DNA of 64,000 nt from Tetracladium setigerum. Taxonomy: Eukaryota; Ascomycota; Leotiomycetes; Helotiales. The position numbers and the translations under genes are program-made. This document shows, one piece after another, positions 1 to 12,047 of the stretch (position 1 is its first letter; every line of letters starts with the position of its first letter). The notes under the pieces were generated by a model. The model ran no database searches. It was not told the DNA's origin and saw only the letters and a program-made list of their open reading frames with translations. Where the stretch lies: contig PZJY01000010.1 in assembly GCA_031472005.1 (NCBI GenBank), positions 1,984,001 to 2,048,000 on the forward strand. The letters are read 5' to 3'.

Positions 1-410
1 ACACATGTTCCAAACTCTCCTACGTTTCTACTGCATCTACCATCCAAGGTCTTTTGGGAATTGGGATCTGGTTTTCGTGAGTATTACAATAGCGGAATGG
101 AAGAAGGGAGCATACTCCTCCAAAGACAGTAGCTTGCTCCCGGTTTGAATGCCCAGCAATCACCTTGGACAGTCGGGTTCAATTTGAACATCATTTCCAT
201 GGTAACATTGTACCTAGATAAAAATGACTGACACGTTGTCCAAATATCTGTTGAAACTGTGACTTGACATGGCAGCAGCGTGGTCGCTTGTCGGTTTTGC
301 AGTAATTGATAGCCTTCATGCCTCTCCCGAGTAGGTTCGAAGGCTAGAGCAATTGGCAGGAGCGAGAGTGTTGTTAGGAGCAACATAATTGATGCTTTTT
401 GCTCTAACAT
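1..410 (-). CDS. Secreted LysM protein with start of a chitin-binding domain (partial, runs off left edge)
   Basis: The first ATG that gives a signal peptide is at 410; the N-terminus is hydrophobic (MLLLTTLSLLPIALA), then a linker and one LysM-like domain at about residues 45-95 with the Cys pair and the WTTCQSF and FKLNPTV segments. Reading on, the frame stops at 84, but a good intron at 115-68 (GTATGC donor, TACTCAC branch, CAG acceptor, 48 nt) joins to a second exon at 67-1. That exon reads TLDGRCSRNVGEFGTC, which resembles the start of a hevein-type CBM18 domain. Such proteins bind chitin outside the cell, either in cell-wall remodelling or as effectors that mask chitin; the sequence does not say which. 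The 3' end is outside the window. The splice model is inferred from signals and domain continuity. Confidence 0.8.
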
Positions 411-1636
411 CTTCTTCAATTTGCCAGTTGAGAGTACGAAAATATCGAAATATTTGAGGATTTGAAAGGCAACGTAAACAAGTGGATTAATCCTGCGAAC
501 TCGGGAACAAAAACTTGGGGGATGGGAATCAACGATGAACCAAGTCTTTGTCAAGAATGGAAACTTCTCTTTACGAATTGCGGACTTAGAAATGAGTAAC
601 TTTCCGAAGATCCTAGGTAGGTAGCGCACTTTCTATCTACCTCCTTCAACGTAGGTGGGTGGGTTGAGAAATGATCAGGCATGCTGAAAGGAGTGTGGTT
701 AAGCGAGGTGTTACGTGCACCCTCTTGGGGCCACACCCACCCCTGAGTTCTACAGTGGGGGTACAGAGGCACCGGCATACAGGAGTCGCACAGTAAACCC
801 CCTGCCGAATGCTTGTCTGGACGGATGAACGACCCTGATCCGAACCATTGTTTGCATTGGGCAATGGGAGGCATGGAGACCACTCATAGCAACAGGGGGG
901 TGTGAGAATTTATGATATAGTATGAGTATGGAGATCCTATATGGGCACAAAACGCTATGTGATGTGTCCAAGAACGTTGCACTTTTCGATAACATTTTAC
1001 TACACTAGGGACCTAAAGTTTCTTGATCGTTGAGTAACCCCTTTACGAAATGGGTGAGAGATATCTAACGGAATTGTAAGTGTTACCTCCGTACATTGGA
1101 CCTGCATGTTTACCACTTGTGGCCCACACCCGAGATACGGCTCGATTTGAACTGCAGAATACCATGGTCAGATGATGGAAAATATCTCGGGGCTTGTCGA
1201 AATCTCATGGGTCTTGACGGTACTGCAGCAATCCAAACTTTGCGACCCCTCTATCGAGAAAATTGAATTTGTTCACTTATGCAGAACTCTTAGTTTCATA
1301 ACATCGCTTACAAGAGCTTGACAGCTTGTATTTATCCAAAATTGACCTCTAAATTGGAGGTTGCAACGGCGTTATACACTTTCGTACTACAGAGTCTGAA
1401 CAAATTGCTTGGCATCAAGTCCTCCTTTCTTCAGTGCAGTGAACTTGGGGGTTTCTTGAGATTGTGAGCTGCTACGAATATAATCTTTTTGTCTCCAACA
1501 GCTTGAACTTTCAATTCAAGCTTCTGAACAGTGAGAGATTCACTGGATATTCCTCCTTCAAATGGCTAACCTGCGCGGTAGTTTTCAATACTGAACTCTC
1601 TTCGGCTCAAGCTCAACGCGGGGCAATACTTCGAGG
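411..1636. other. Intergenic stretch, no gene seen
   Basis: This stretch lies between the divergent LysM (minus) and GH71 (plus) genes, so it should contain both promoters. Open frames here are short, overlap one another on several strands, and show no domain or signal peptide. Confidence 0.5.
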
Positions 1637-4600
1637 ATGAAAGTATTATCTAGATGGCCAGCATACTTGCTCATAAATGCAATTAGCCTAGTTTTTGGAT
1701 ATGAATCGCATCCACGAGCCTTCCCGGTTGCTTCAGGTGTAACTGGAAGCACTGGTATTGCGAATTCAACAACCACGAACGGTACATTCACGTTTTCTCA
1801 CAATCGGGCATCATCGACTTCAGAGCAGACATCAACACTTGCGAATGCTCTGACGACTCCGAGTTACGAAGAAGTGGGAACCTCTTCAGTTCAACTAACC
1901 CACAGCGTACTGCTTCATACACAAATAACTACAACACCTCCTCAACCGAGTTACGCAGTTTTCCTTCTGCATCGGCGCCAACTCACTTTGCAGATCAAGG
2001 AAATGGGAAGTTTTTGAACACAAAAACTGCTCTACAGAACCACACTTCAACAGTAGCGGGATCCGTCAAATATCCTAATACAACCGCTGTTCAGAACACC
2101 TCAGTTCCTATTTCGCCACAAGTCTCCGCAAAGCCTACAATTTTGACATTCAAAAATGGAACTTATGCTTATTCCCGAAAGAACTTCTCAACGCCGGTAG
2201 TAGAACCTCAAGTATCAGCGTTCAGAGTGCCTGCTGGAACGAAGGCCGTGTTTGCTCACTTCATGGTACTGTACAAATCTCCAACTTCCTCCTTTATAGT
2301 TCCATTTCTAACATGAAGGTTAGGTGGGAAATACAGTACATTATTCGATAGCAGACTGGCAAAATGATATCACTCTGGCCAGAGATGCCCACATCGATGG
2401 ATTTGCGCTCAACATTGCTCGTGGCGAAGCAACAAACACACGATCACTTTCAATGGCCTTTGATGCGGCTAACAGTCTTGGAAACGGCTTTAAATTGATG
2501 TTTTCGTTCGACTACGCCGGTCGAGGTAGCTGGGGTAAGGAGGAAGTCATCGGTTTGATCAATCAGTACAAAGGACACCCCGCATATTTCTACCGCGGAG
2601 CCCAACCTCTCGTTTCCACCTTCGAAGGACCAAGCAGAGCAGAAGACTGGCCAGGAATCAAAGCAGCCACTGGGTGTTTCTTCATCCTTCTTGGTCTTCA
2701 CTGGGCGCGAAAAAAGCGGTGGCCGCTGGAGGAGGAACCGCAGACGGTCTTTTCAGTTGGGCTGGATGGCCGACTGGCGCTAATGACATGTTCACCACCG
2801 TCGACGAATCGTATTATGATTTCCTCAATGGCAAAATATACATGATGCCCGTTTCTCCATGGTTCTACACCAATATGCCTGGCTATCGCAAAAACTGGCT
2901 TTGGCGCGGCGACGACCTGTGGTTTGATCGTTGGCAGCAAGTCATCTCCCTCGAGCACCAGCCGGAGTACCTCGAAATCATCACCTGGAATGATTGGGGC
3001 GAGTGTCACTACATTGGTCCATTGAGACCAACAGAATACCACGCCTTTGATCCTGGCAACGGTAATGCACCTTTCAATTACGTTGCCGGTTACCCGCACG
3101 ACGGTTGGCGAGAATTTCTTCCGTATGTGATTGACACTTACAAATTTGGATCGGCTCCCATTACCAAGGTATGCAGCAACATTTTCAATCTCAGTAGCTT
3201 TTACTATTACACACTTCTCTCTTGTATATCAAGTGGCTATTCAAACGACTAACACCCATTGGTCCCTAATAGGAAGGAGTTCAGGTGTGGTACCGTACAA
3301 CCAAGTCGTCTGCTTGTTCATTCGGAGGCACGACGGGAAATACTGCTAGCCAACGTAAGTGCATTTATAAACTTGCTGGTGGTTCTATGTTTATGGCAAC
3401 CCGAAACCTCTTCTCAACGAAGTAGTGTACTGCGTTTCTAACATGACCATCACCCCTAGTTCAATTCGCCGTTAGCCCAGCACTTCTCAACAGAGACAAG
3501 ATCTTTTACTCTGCCCTCCTTACCACAACGGCCACAGTGACTGTTAGTGTGGGGGGAACTGTGATTGCAGGCGCGACATGGGAAAACGTTCCTGCCGGCA
3601 ATAAGGGCATGTTCCATGGAAGTGTTGACTTTGGTAATCTCGTTGGAACTGTTTCAGTCACCGTGAGTAATTTTCCCCTACCCCCCATTCTTCCTTTGTT
3701 TCTATGGAATTGGAATACAAGCGTGTGAGAGCTCCACTGTCTCCTCATTCACAAGCGAATGCGGAAATAGAGATCATTAGACGTACTCTGCGGACTCATT
3801 TGATAGCTAGAGATGTCAACTTCATTGATGTTCGCGACATCGAACAAAGTTATCTCACCGTGGGAGGGTTTCTCTAATGTTCAAGTCAAACAGAGTTTGT
3901 TCTAATGTTTATATAGATCACTCGAGGAGCTACCACGGTAGCAGCAATGACAAATGGTAAGCCCATCACGGCAGCTTGCGAACATGGTATCCAGAATTGG
4001 AACGCTTGGGTTGGAAGCTCAAGTGCTGGGGCAGGAACGGCTGTCACTGTCGCCACAGGTGCAGCTTGCATTGAAGGAACTGGTCCAGGTAAGATATTCC
4101 AAACTTAATGTCTTTTTATGTTCCCAAGTATGGCAATTTTCCTCATGCACCCGAGACGGCCGATCGAGGTCTTCCCAAAAGGCTCGCTTAACACGCTTTC
4201 ATCAAGTGATGAACCTCCTCCTTTCTTCTTTTGAGCATCATTTCTCAACTTCCAGTATCTCGCGAGATGATTCTCGTGCCTTACCGGTTCTACCGTTGAG
4301 TGGTCTTCGGCCTAAAATCTTCCACCAAGACTCTGTTCTCTACAAGACTATCCCGTCCTAGGCGCTTTCTAACCGGCGATAGGTGACTACAAAATCCTTT
4401 GCGAATTGACTTGCAAACATAACTATTGTCCACCAACTTGCACTTGTACTGCTAGGGGCACTCTTATCCCACCACCGACGGCACTAGCGATAAATGCGTG
4501 CCCAAAAGCAGGCCTCGATGTCACCTACCTTGGACTTTGCAGTTTCTACTGCAACCGCAAAAGTCCTTGTCCAACCACGACTTGTACAATCATGCCAGCG

Positions 4601-7002
4601 GCATTTGTATGCTCAGCACCACCCGCATCTGCCCCACTGATACCAGTTTGCAATGCTGGGAACAGAGTCGGCCATGCCTTCGGTCCCCTTTGCGTTTTCA
4701 CCTGTTCCTTTGGATTTTGTCCCCCCGAGATCTGTGATTGTGAACAGGTGGGGTCATCGGCACCCTCTTCACCACCAACTACAGGAGGCAAGTACATTTA
4801 CAAACTTTCAATAATTCAGAAAGGCATTTTGAAGTCCTTTTCTCAAAATAAGGAAATCCAGAGCATGGCTGACCTATCAAACAGAATTGGGATGGTCAAT
4901 TGCCGGTGAGGATTTCGGCCTTTGCGAGTGGGCATGTCGTCGAGGTAATTGTCCATCAAATATTTGCGGTAGTGCTACGAATGGTGGAGGCGGCAAACAC
5001 GTTTCTCCAATGTCAGCGACCGTCATTCCATTTTCAGCTACAACGGTTGCTTCTACGGCTACGTTTACACTTGGTGGTCCTGTTGTGAGCAACGTTTGGG
5101 CTCAACCAAACACTGGAAATCAGAATCTACCTACTGGTCCAGCAGTATGCCCGGTAAGTAGACTATTGTCCTAATTCCTACTCCAATAGTTGATCACCTA
5201 CTGACCAGTGGTTCATGGACGAAGGTTTGCGACTTGATGAGGCTGATCACTTCAACTTGCTGTGGTAAGCATTTCTTCTCTCATCTAATCTCAGCCTGTG
5301 GCACGATGTGCATTGAAGGGTTTTGTTACATACAACTAATCACTCATCACTCCTAGGTACTGGCGGAGGTGTTGCGAATCCCATCAAAATCGAACCTGGC
5401 ACAAGTCTTCCGAGGGAGCTCATTCTACCCATAGGTTTCATCCCAAATCAAGACATTACTGATGACAAAGGTACCTATGGAAAGCAGGAGTGCCGCTTCT
5501 CCGAGAGATTACACTTATGTCAGGGACAAGATTCACTTTCCCCTTCATCCTACCAGCCAGTTCCTCCCTCTCAAACAAGAACTCTCCGGAGGAAGACAAT
5601 GGCAATGAGTTATACATCACCTCAACATTCTGGGAGGGACCACGCACCATATCCTGCTCCTATCCGTGCACCCTCGTCTTTCCACCATACAAGACAACGA
5701 CCTCATTCACACCTCCGCCACTCACTACCCTCGTCAGTGGTGTTACAACAACCCTACCCTTTCCACCAGTTACCACAGCCTTGATTGTAGTGAAAAAGAC
5801 AACCGTGTCCAGCGCGGCAGGGTCGGATCCACAAAAGGCATTTCGCCAATTCCATTGCCAATCCCATTGTGCGTTACCATCACCCTTCCATTTGGACTGG
5901 GAACAATCCGAATCTGTCCCCCGAGGATCAACCCTTTCCCACCCATCATCCCGATTCCTCCAGTGACTATCATTCCGGTCATCAATGGCAATAAACCCGG
6001 TCCCCTTGAACTCAACAACATACCACCACCTATAGTAGCAGAGGTATGATAAACCTTTCCAATTCCAATTCTACCTGCGTGAGCTTGTCTAGCTTTGAAT
6101 CTTTACTGACGCTTTCCCTTCTTCTACTTCCAGACGGAACAGGCCGAGGAGGAGGAAGATGACGACGAGGATGACACTTGTGAACTTGTCGACATGAGCC
6201 TCGTTGACTTTGAAAACTCGGATCGATCCGGCTCGTACCTGCAATGGCCAATATGGTATGGTCCTGGTGTTCCAGTTGGAGGTCCACCAGATGGAAATAC
6301 CCCAGATGCTGGCACCGGGTCTCCCACGACCGTGGTTGCTACCATAACCGTAAGTCCATCCGCATTGTTCAAGCTACCATACCAGTAGCAACTGTTGTCT
6401 TGCCTCTCATCATTGCAAAGATAGATAGATCTTCGTCTCGTTCACGCAGACCCATCATCCTAACTGCTAACTCTCATTCACAATAGGTCACAACAGAAGC
6501 GACAGTCCGCGTCCCCATCACATCAACATTCTTCGCCAACCCAGCACCACCGACCGAAACACCCTCAATCCCCAGTCCAGCACCCGATCCCAACCCCCCA
6601 ACCCCCGACGGCAAGACGAAAATCGTCGTCTGCAACGACAACAAATCCCCGCAGTACCTCCGCAACCTCATGCACCGCCAGCTCGACGTCTTCTGCGGCA
6701 AGTACGACAACACCTTCATCACGCCCAACCCGCCGGATGAATCGAGCTGGCCCGGCGTCCAGCTCGCCATCGAATTTTCGGCGCTGCCGTGGGCCGAGCA
6801 GGGCATCATCGCCTATCGCAGTTTTGGACGCTGCGAGTTGATGTTCAAGCGCAATTCGTGCAGGGATATTCTCGGTAAGATACTGGATCGGTGTGGTGGC
6901 TCGAATATGTATTTTAATCGCGGTGGCGTGGTGAGTGATAATTGTGGTTCGTATACGGTGATCATGGCGGCGAAGAGATTTAATTTCAATGGTGGACAGT
7001 AA
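1637..7002 (+). CDS. Glycoside hydrolase family 71 alpha-1,3-glucanase (mutanase) with cysteine-rich binding modules
   Basis: This enzyme hydrolyses alpha-1,3-glucan of fungal walls and is secreted (signal peptide from 1637). A Ser/Thr-rich linker precedes the GH71 domain (VFAHFMVGNT, GFALNIARGE, SFDYAG, ITWNDWGE) and its beta-rich C-terminal part. Then come four Cys-rich CBM24-like modules (CPPTCTC, LCSFYC, LCVFTC, LCEWAC) and a chitinase-like tail (TSTCCG, LPIGFIPNQ, ELYITSTFW) ending in a conserved Cys domain. Inferred exons: 1637-2265, 2324-3168, 3273-3354, 3460-3662, 3917-4088, 4383-4787, 4885-5153, 5225-5264, 5357-5470, 5524-6043, 6134-6349, 6487-7002; intron 4788-4884 is GC-AG. The frame breaks by one missing base near 2685 (inside the GH71 core), near 5821, and somewhere at about 1890-2000. 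Either the sequence has errors or the gene is decaying; continuous homology across the breaks favours errors. Confidence 0.85.
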
Positions 7003-7266
7003 GGTTGGGGAGAAGTGAGGTTTGGGGAAGGTGGGTTTTAGCACGCTAGCCATAGGTAGGAAGGTTAATCAATGTTGTTATTGTTGTTTATCACGGGTGG
7101 CGATGTTGAGATTAAGTGTTCATCACTATCATCTTACTGTATGTGTTCGTGTGAGGTCAAGAAAGAGTTCAGGTGAGAATCATGATGGTCGGGTATGTTT
7201 TGATGAAAACGATTTGAGGTTTAATTCTTGAGAATAAAAGATTGCGAGGGGTTCACTGGTTAGGAG

Positions 7267-7440
7267 GAAGAGGAAGAGGAAGAGGAAGAGGAAGAGGAAG
7301 AGGAAGAGGAAGAGGAAGACGAAGACGAAGACGAAGACGAAGACGAAGACGAAGACGAAGACGAAGACGAAGACGAAGACGAAGACGAAGACGAAGACGA
7401 AGACGAAGACGAAGACGAAGACGAAGACGAAGACAAAGAC
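7267..7440. repeat. Two-phase hexanucleotide tandem repeat, 8 x GAAGAG then 20 x GAAGAC
   Basis: Eight GAAGAG units (7267-7314) change abruptly to twenty GAAGAC units (7315-7434) and one AAAGAC. The plus strand is purine-rich throughout. It lies about 260 bp past the GH71 stop codon, so it may fall in that gene's 3' untranslated or downstream region. Confidence 0.95.
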
Positions 7441-7656
7441 GACAAATGATATAGCTTAACGGAGGGTTGAAAGGGGATTGCATTCCGTCGTTCCTGTACC
7501 TTAAGGATTGAAACCCGAAGGTAATGAATGATATCAACTTGATATATGTTTCATACTGCTGAGTGTTCATTGAAGAAGCCTATCAAACACTATCACCATC
7601 ACGAGCAAACAAGGACACGACAATATCAATGGCGAGAAGCTTCATTAAATCTAAGA

Positions 7657-7680
7657 AGTAGTAGTAGTAGTAGTAGTAGT
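7657..7680. repeat. AGT trinucleotide microsatellite (8 units)
   Basis: Eight perfect AGT units lie in intergenic DNA. It would be a likely polymorphic marker. Confidence 0.9.
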
Positions 7681-8080
7681 AGCAAGTGATGGGCAGCCCG
7701 TCGTCGTCAAATCATCCCAAATTTCCCTTCCTTTCAGGAACCATTCCGACCTCCCTTATCCGATGCTAGACTAGACCTGAATAAGATAGAGAGAAATCGT
7801 ATGCTCAAGAATCCAGTCCATCGGAACCATCTAACCAACCGACCGACCATCACTCTCTCCCTTTTCCTCTCCACAAACAAAAATTTCAGACTCCCCCTTA
7901 TTTCTATGCCTATTGAACCCTTCCAAAAAAATTGTGTCAACACGAACCACAAACTTTCTCGTAAAGTCGTTGTCCGAACTGATATGAATTTTTTTTGATA
8001 CCAGCCGAGAGCAAATAAAGACAGAACACCTTGGTATCCGGATGAGATGAGAAAAAACCCCCTCCCAAAAAAAACAAAGG

Positions 8081-8671
8081 CTATGTGTTGTAAATGCAGA
8101 GCAGAGCGAAAAGAAAATGAAAAAACCGCAAAAGCGCACTCATAAACAGAAAGAGCCCCCAAACAAACAAGCAACTCCATTCAAACCCAGATGTGTATTT
8201 CGCATTTTTTGTCCGCGGTACTCCAGCTTTGTTTTTCCCATTCTTTCCTTCCCATGCTCCCACCAGCCACCCCATCCTCCCATCATCTGAGTATGCCGCG
8301 CAGGTGAGGCAACACCGGCGAGCTGTGAACAGGTCGAGTAATGGTCCAAATTGCCCGCAACTCACGCAAGCTTGAGTGCAAAGTGCCTCAAGAATATCCT
8401 GGGCCGTACAATGGACGGCCATACGGGCTAAGAGTAATGCGCGTATTGCATTCGGGAAGTGTTGCATGATCGCATTGTATGGCGGAATGCTGTTGACAAG
8501 AGCACGGGCGCTCCAGCTCACTGTCCTGAAGTCCGTCAGACATTGCAAGTCAACTACGCTGAGAATCGAACAGAGGATTTCAGGTGGGAGAATTTCTAGA
8601 GACCTCATGGCTGAGAGGTGGGACCGATCCTTTGCAGCCCGTGGCCTTCGTTGGTAGTTGGTAGTTGTCAA
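8081..8671 (-). CDS. F-box protein fragment (probably truncated)
   Basis: Residues about 25-65 form an F-box (LEILPPEILCSILSVVDLQCLTDFRTVS), followed by the helix and the CVSCGQFGPLLDLFTARRCC cysteine cluster common in ascomycete cyclin-like F-box proteins. F-box proteins link SCF ubiquitin ligase to substrates. After the last Cys pair the reading frame becomes low in similarity (GWLVGAWEGKNGKNK) and then hydrophobic, and no further exon is recognisable. Family members are usually 300 residues or more; this open frame has 196. It is therefore a fragment, or the 3' exons have diverged. Starts at 8671 or at an internal Met near the F-box are both possible. Confidence 0.55.
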   Translation of the reverse strand: MTTTNYQRRPRAAKDRSHLSAMRSLEILPPEILCSILSVVDLQCLTDFRTVSWSARALVNSIPPYNAIMQHFPNAIRALLLARMAVHCTAQDILEALCTQACVSCGQFGPLLDLFTARRCCLTCAAYSDDGRMGWLVGAWEGKNGKNKAGVPRTKNAKYTSGFEWSCLFVWGLFLFMSALLRFFHFLFALLCIYNT

Positions 8672-10743
8672 GTGGGCAGTTTCTTTGGATAGATCGATGC
8701 GAAATGGTTATTTGGTTCAAATCGAGCTTCCGGGTCAGATACTGGAACTCATTCTGAGTCGAAATTATCCGCGAGGCCATTTTGCTAATTAGGAAGGGAG
8801 AAGTAGATTGGTTTGGTTGAGGTGAAGATGAAAGTCGAGACGAGGTGGTGTTGAAATGATAAGGTTAACCTACTGTATCCCCACCATGACTGTTTGGGAC
8901 TAGGCGCGAGTCTAACATCCGGCAAATTATTAGTGGAGACATCTTCCCTCAACTACCTGAACTATTTGTTCGTTGATCTTATGCAAATTCTCGAGCCTGG
9001 AGTATCGAAAGGTCAAAAGTTTTGCTTTGGTGATGAGTGGCGTAGGTACTGTAGGTACTGTACGATAGATATTGAGTGACGTTGTCCGCGAATAGATCCA
9101 TTTGCTTGGCGAATCCTCCAAAACAAGGCTGATATGTACGATCCCAGCTGAGTGAATCATCCGGGAAATGGTTGTTCAGCTGTTTTCCAGGACTTGGCAT
9201 GAATTGAATGTGAGAGAAAGCTCTTCTCTTAATTCAACATTTTTTTGAGTTGAAATCTAGAGACATTTGTATGAAAACAAAATGCCCTTTGGAGATCTTT
9301 TTGAAGTCTGCTCGCCTACTCGAACATTGCAGCCTGATTTTCATCTGAAAACTTTTCGCGGATTTTGTCGGTGTAGCATTCAACGAGACATAATATGCTG
9401 AAAAGTTTACATGCTCCAATGTTTGCCACTGAAGAACACATGAGATCTTAACATTTACTTTCAGCGACTCCTTTTCATGTGATTAGCAGCCTATCTGTAA
9501 CCTTTTTCACAATGATTGAAAACAGATTGATGGAACCGGAACTATAGGTATGTATGAAACGCTTACAGATTTCGAAACGATGCCAGAGCCTCAACTTTCA
9601 TGTTCACAGTGAAGAAGTTATGAGCCACGTGCCAACAACTGAAACAGAATTACACTCACACCTTCCTTCCCGCTCCTGCTCAGAAAATAGTGTGCCTTCA
9701 TCTCTTAAAAAACAGCATTACGATTTACAAAATGACGATAATTAATCAGGACAAAGTTTTTTGTTTGTAATTCCATATCCGTATGATTGAAGATCTGGCC
9801 AAGACTCCCCCAGAATGATTCGTATGAAGTTCGCAGTATCTCTTGCAGAGGTCGTATATTTGTTAGCTTAGAGTATCATCCTTGTTTCTGACTTGGGTCT
9901 ACTCTTAGCACATGTTAAAATCTCAGATGAACTTTTTAGTGAATCCAACACAGTGTTCAGAAAACCATCGGCAATCGTTTCCAGCGCAAAAACGGTTGGC
10001 TTCATGGCGAAATGATAGATTGTTTCGATCTCGTTGAGCTTCTTGCTGTTATCTTGCCTATATCTTGGTTAAATGTAAACTCGGTACCAAAGTCCCGTTA
10101 CTGTCTGTTGTTTTCTCTCATTAAAGTCGTGGATTTTTAGAAAGTCGTAGCTTCCTCGCTCGCTTGCATCCCGAAGTGTAAAGAAATCTCTCTCTACTGG
10201 ACGCGATATTGTGTTATTCAGAAGACTTTGGTACAGCCGCTGTGTTGAAATTAACTTGCAGCGCTCAGTAGTGGTTGGCGTAGCACTCGGATGTGCCCCG
10301 AGAATATCGTGGACGGAAGAATGTTTATTGATTTTTCCGGATATGCAGAACGCCAACAATCTGGTCAAGCATAATGGCCAGGTGATCAAAACATCTTGGC
10401 TTGATGTACTATCCTTGTGTTTCTAGTGATATATTATGCGGCTGTCACGGCAGTCCCGTTGATCTTCGACGCGATATCCATAGAAAGTGTGGGGTGTGGG
10501 GAAGGGGGTGTGCCAAGGCTCACGGCCCCAAATCATCCGAATTTATATTGCTAGCTGACCAAGTTGCAAAGCTTCGCACCGGCTAAGCTAAGATGATCCA
10601 CAATTTTAATATACATGAGATACAAGAGATTTGCGGTAGAAAATAATTCCGTGTCTTGTCACAATAACAGACCTATATCAGAAGGTCTTGGTACTTCTTT
10701 TGATCAAGGAGTTGCAAACACCAAGCGAAACATCCTGGTCAAA
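8672..10743. other. Intergenic stretch, no supported gene
   Basis: Several open frames of 60-106 codons occur on both strands, including a minus one at 10069-10389. None has a domain, signal peptide, or convincing splice partners. The right end must hold the pectate lyase promoter. Confidence 0.45.
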
Positions 10744-12047
10744 ATGAAGATCACTCTTTTTACTTTGGCATTTCTCGCCGTTGGAGCAGTTGCTCAATCA
10801 ACAACATCTAAAACTACTACCAAGAGTACGACGAAAAGCACAACGAAGAGCACGACAAAAAGTACCACCAAAAGTACTACCACCAAGAGTGTGACAGTCT
10901 CTACTACTCTGACCACTTCGGTGATTGTTGCTACTACAACTTCATCTCGAGCGCCATCTACAACTTCAAGTGTCAGACCACCCGTTGGAACAGGAATTCT
11001 TCAAGAGCCTTGTCCATTTGGTTATGGCGCACTAAATGGAGGGCGAGTTTCCCTTCCTCGTTGAGTAGGCAATCACATCTCTAACTCTTGCGCAGAACAA
11101 CTGGAGGTGCAGGAGGTCCAATTATTGAAGTTTCAACCCTCGAAGCTCTCACCTCGGCTGTGGCCAGCAACAGCTCCAAGATTGTGATTGTGGTGGGTGA
11201 AATCACAGGCAATGTCGCTGTTTTGGTTGGCTCCAACACATCTATCTTCGGCCGTGGTGGCAGTAAGCATTCACACTTCAACATTCTTTCACCAGCAAAA
11301 ATAAATTGACATAATTATTAGGCCTTGTCGGGGTTGGCCTTCGCGTCCTCGAGAGACAAAATGTAATCATTCGCAACTTGAAGATCGGAAAATGCCAAGC
11401 TCCCATCGACTCCATCGGAGTTCAAGGACCTACCACCAAGAATGTTTGGATTGATCACGTCGAACTCTACGCCGATCAAGATCACGACAAAGTATGTTCT
11501 CAAATCATCTCTCACCAATTAACCCTTTCTACGTGCAATAAAGCTAACAAAGAAACAGAACTACTACGACGGTCTTCTTGACATCACACACGCAGTAGAC
11601 TACCTAACAGCCAGCAACATCTACTTCCACAACCACTGGAAGGGTGCCATCATTGGACACTCCGACAGCAACTGCCCCGAAGACTCCGGTCACCTCCTCG
11701 TAACATTCGCCTACAACCACTGGGATACCATCTACTCGCGCGGTCCCATGGTTCGCTGCGGCTACGTGCACATCTTCAACTCTTACTACAACAATCTGGG
11801 CGACGGCATCCGTACACGTGAAACCGCACAGGTGTTGGTAGAGAATAATGTGTTTGAGTTGACGAATGATCCATTGATTGCGAAAAATGGATTTGCCGTT
11901 GCGAGGGGTAATGATTTTGGAGCGGGGGTTAATGAGGCTCCTTTGGGAACGTTCGAGCAGGCGCCGTATACGTATAATTTGTTGGCGACAGATACCGTGA
12001 AGGCTTATGCTATTGCCAATGCGGGAGCAATCTTGACTGGGATTTGA
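10744..12047 (+). CDS. Secreted polysaccharide lyase family 1 (pectate lyase)
   Basis: It cleaves de-esterified pectin by beta-elimination outside the cell. The signal peptide (MKITLFTLAFLAVGAVAQ) is followed by a Thr/Ser/Lys-rich linker of TTKS repeats, then the parallel beta-helix. GYGALNGGTTGGAGG, VWIDHVELY, DITHAVDYLTASN and RGPMVRCGYVHIFNSYY match the family's calcium-binding and catalytic-Arg regions. The exons are 10744-11042, 11096-11262, 11322-11491 and 11559-12047; together they give 374 residues in frame with no break. The first intron begins GC (GCGAGT) and ends CAG, with a CTAAC branch. The ATG at 10744 is chosen because it begins the signal peptide; the open frame upstream lacks one. 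The mucin-like linker before the catalytic domain is unusual for PL1. Confidence 0.93.

Larger units (their letters stand above)
7003..8080. other. Intergenic stretch with simple repeats
   Basis: This is the space between the convergent GH71 and F-box genes. Apart from the hexamer and AGT repeats listed separately I see no supported gene. Long arginine-, serine- or leucine-rich open frames here are by-products of the hexamer repeat. Confidence 0.5.

Noticed and set aside
7242..7570. Long Arg-, Ser- and Leu-rich open frames over the hexamer repeat
   Set aside because: They are simply the translation of the GAAGAG/GAAGAC repeat in each frame and have no flanking coding sequence.
10069..10389. 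106-codon minus ORF
   Set aside because: No start context, domain or splice partner; composition does not stand out from the flanks.
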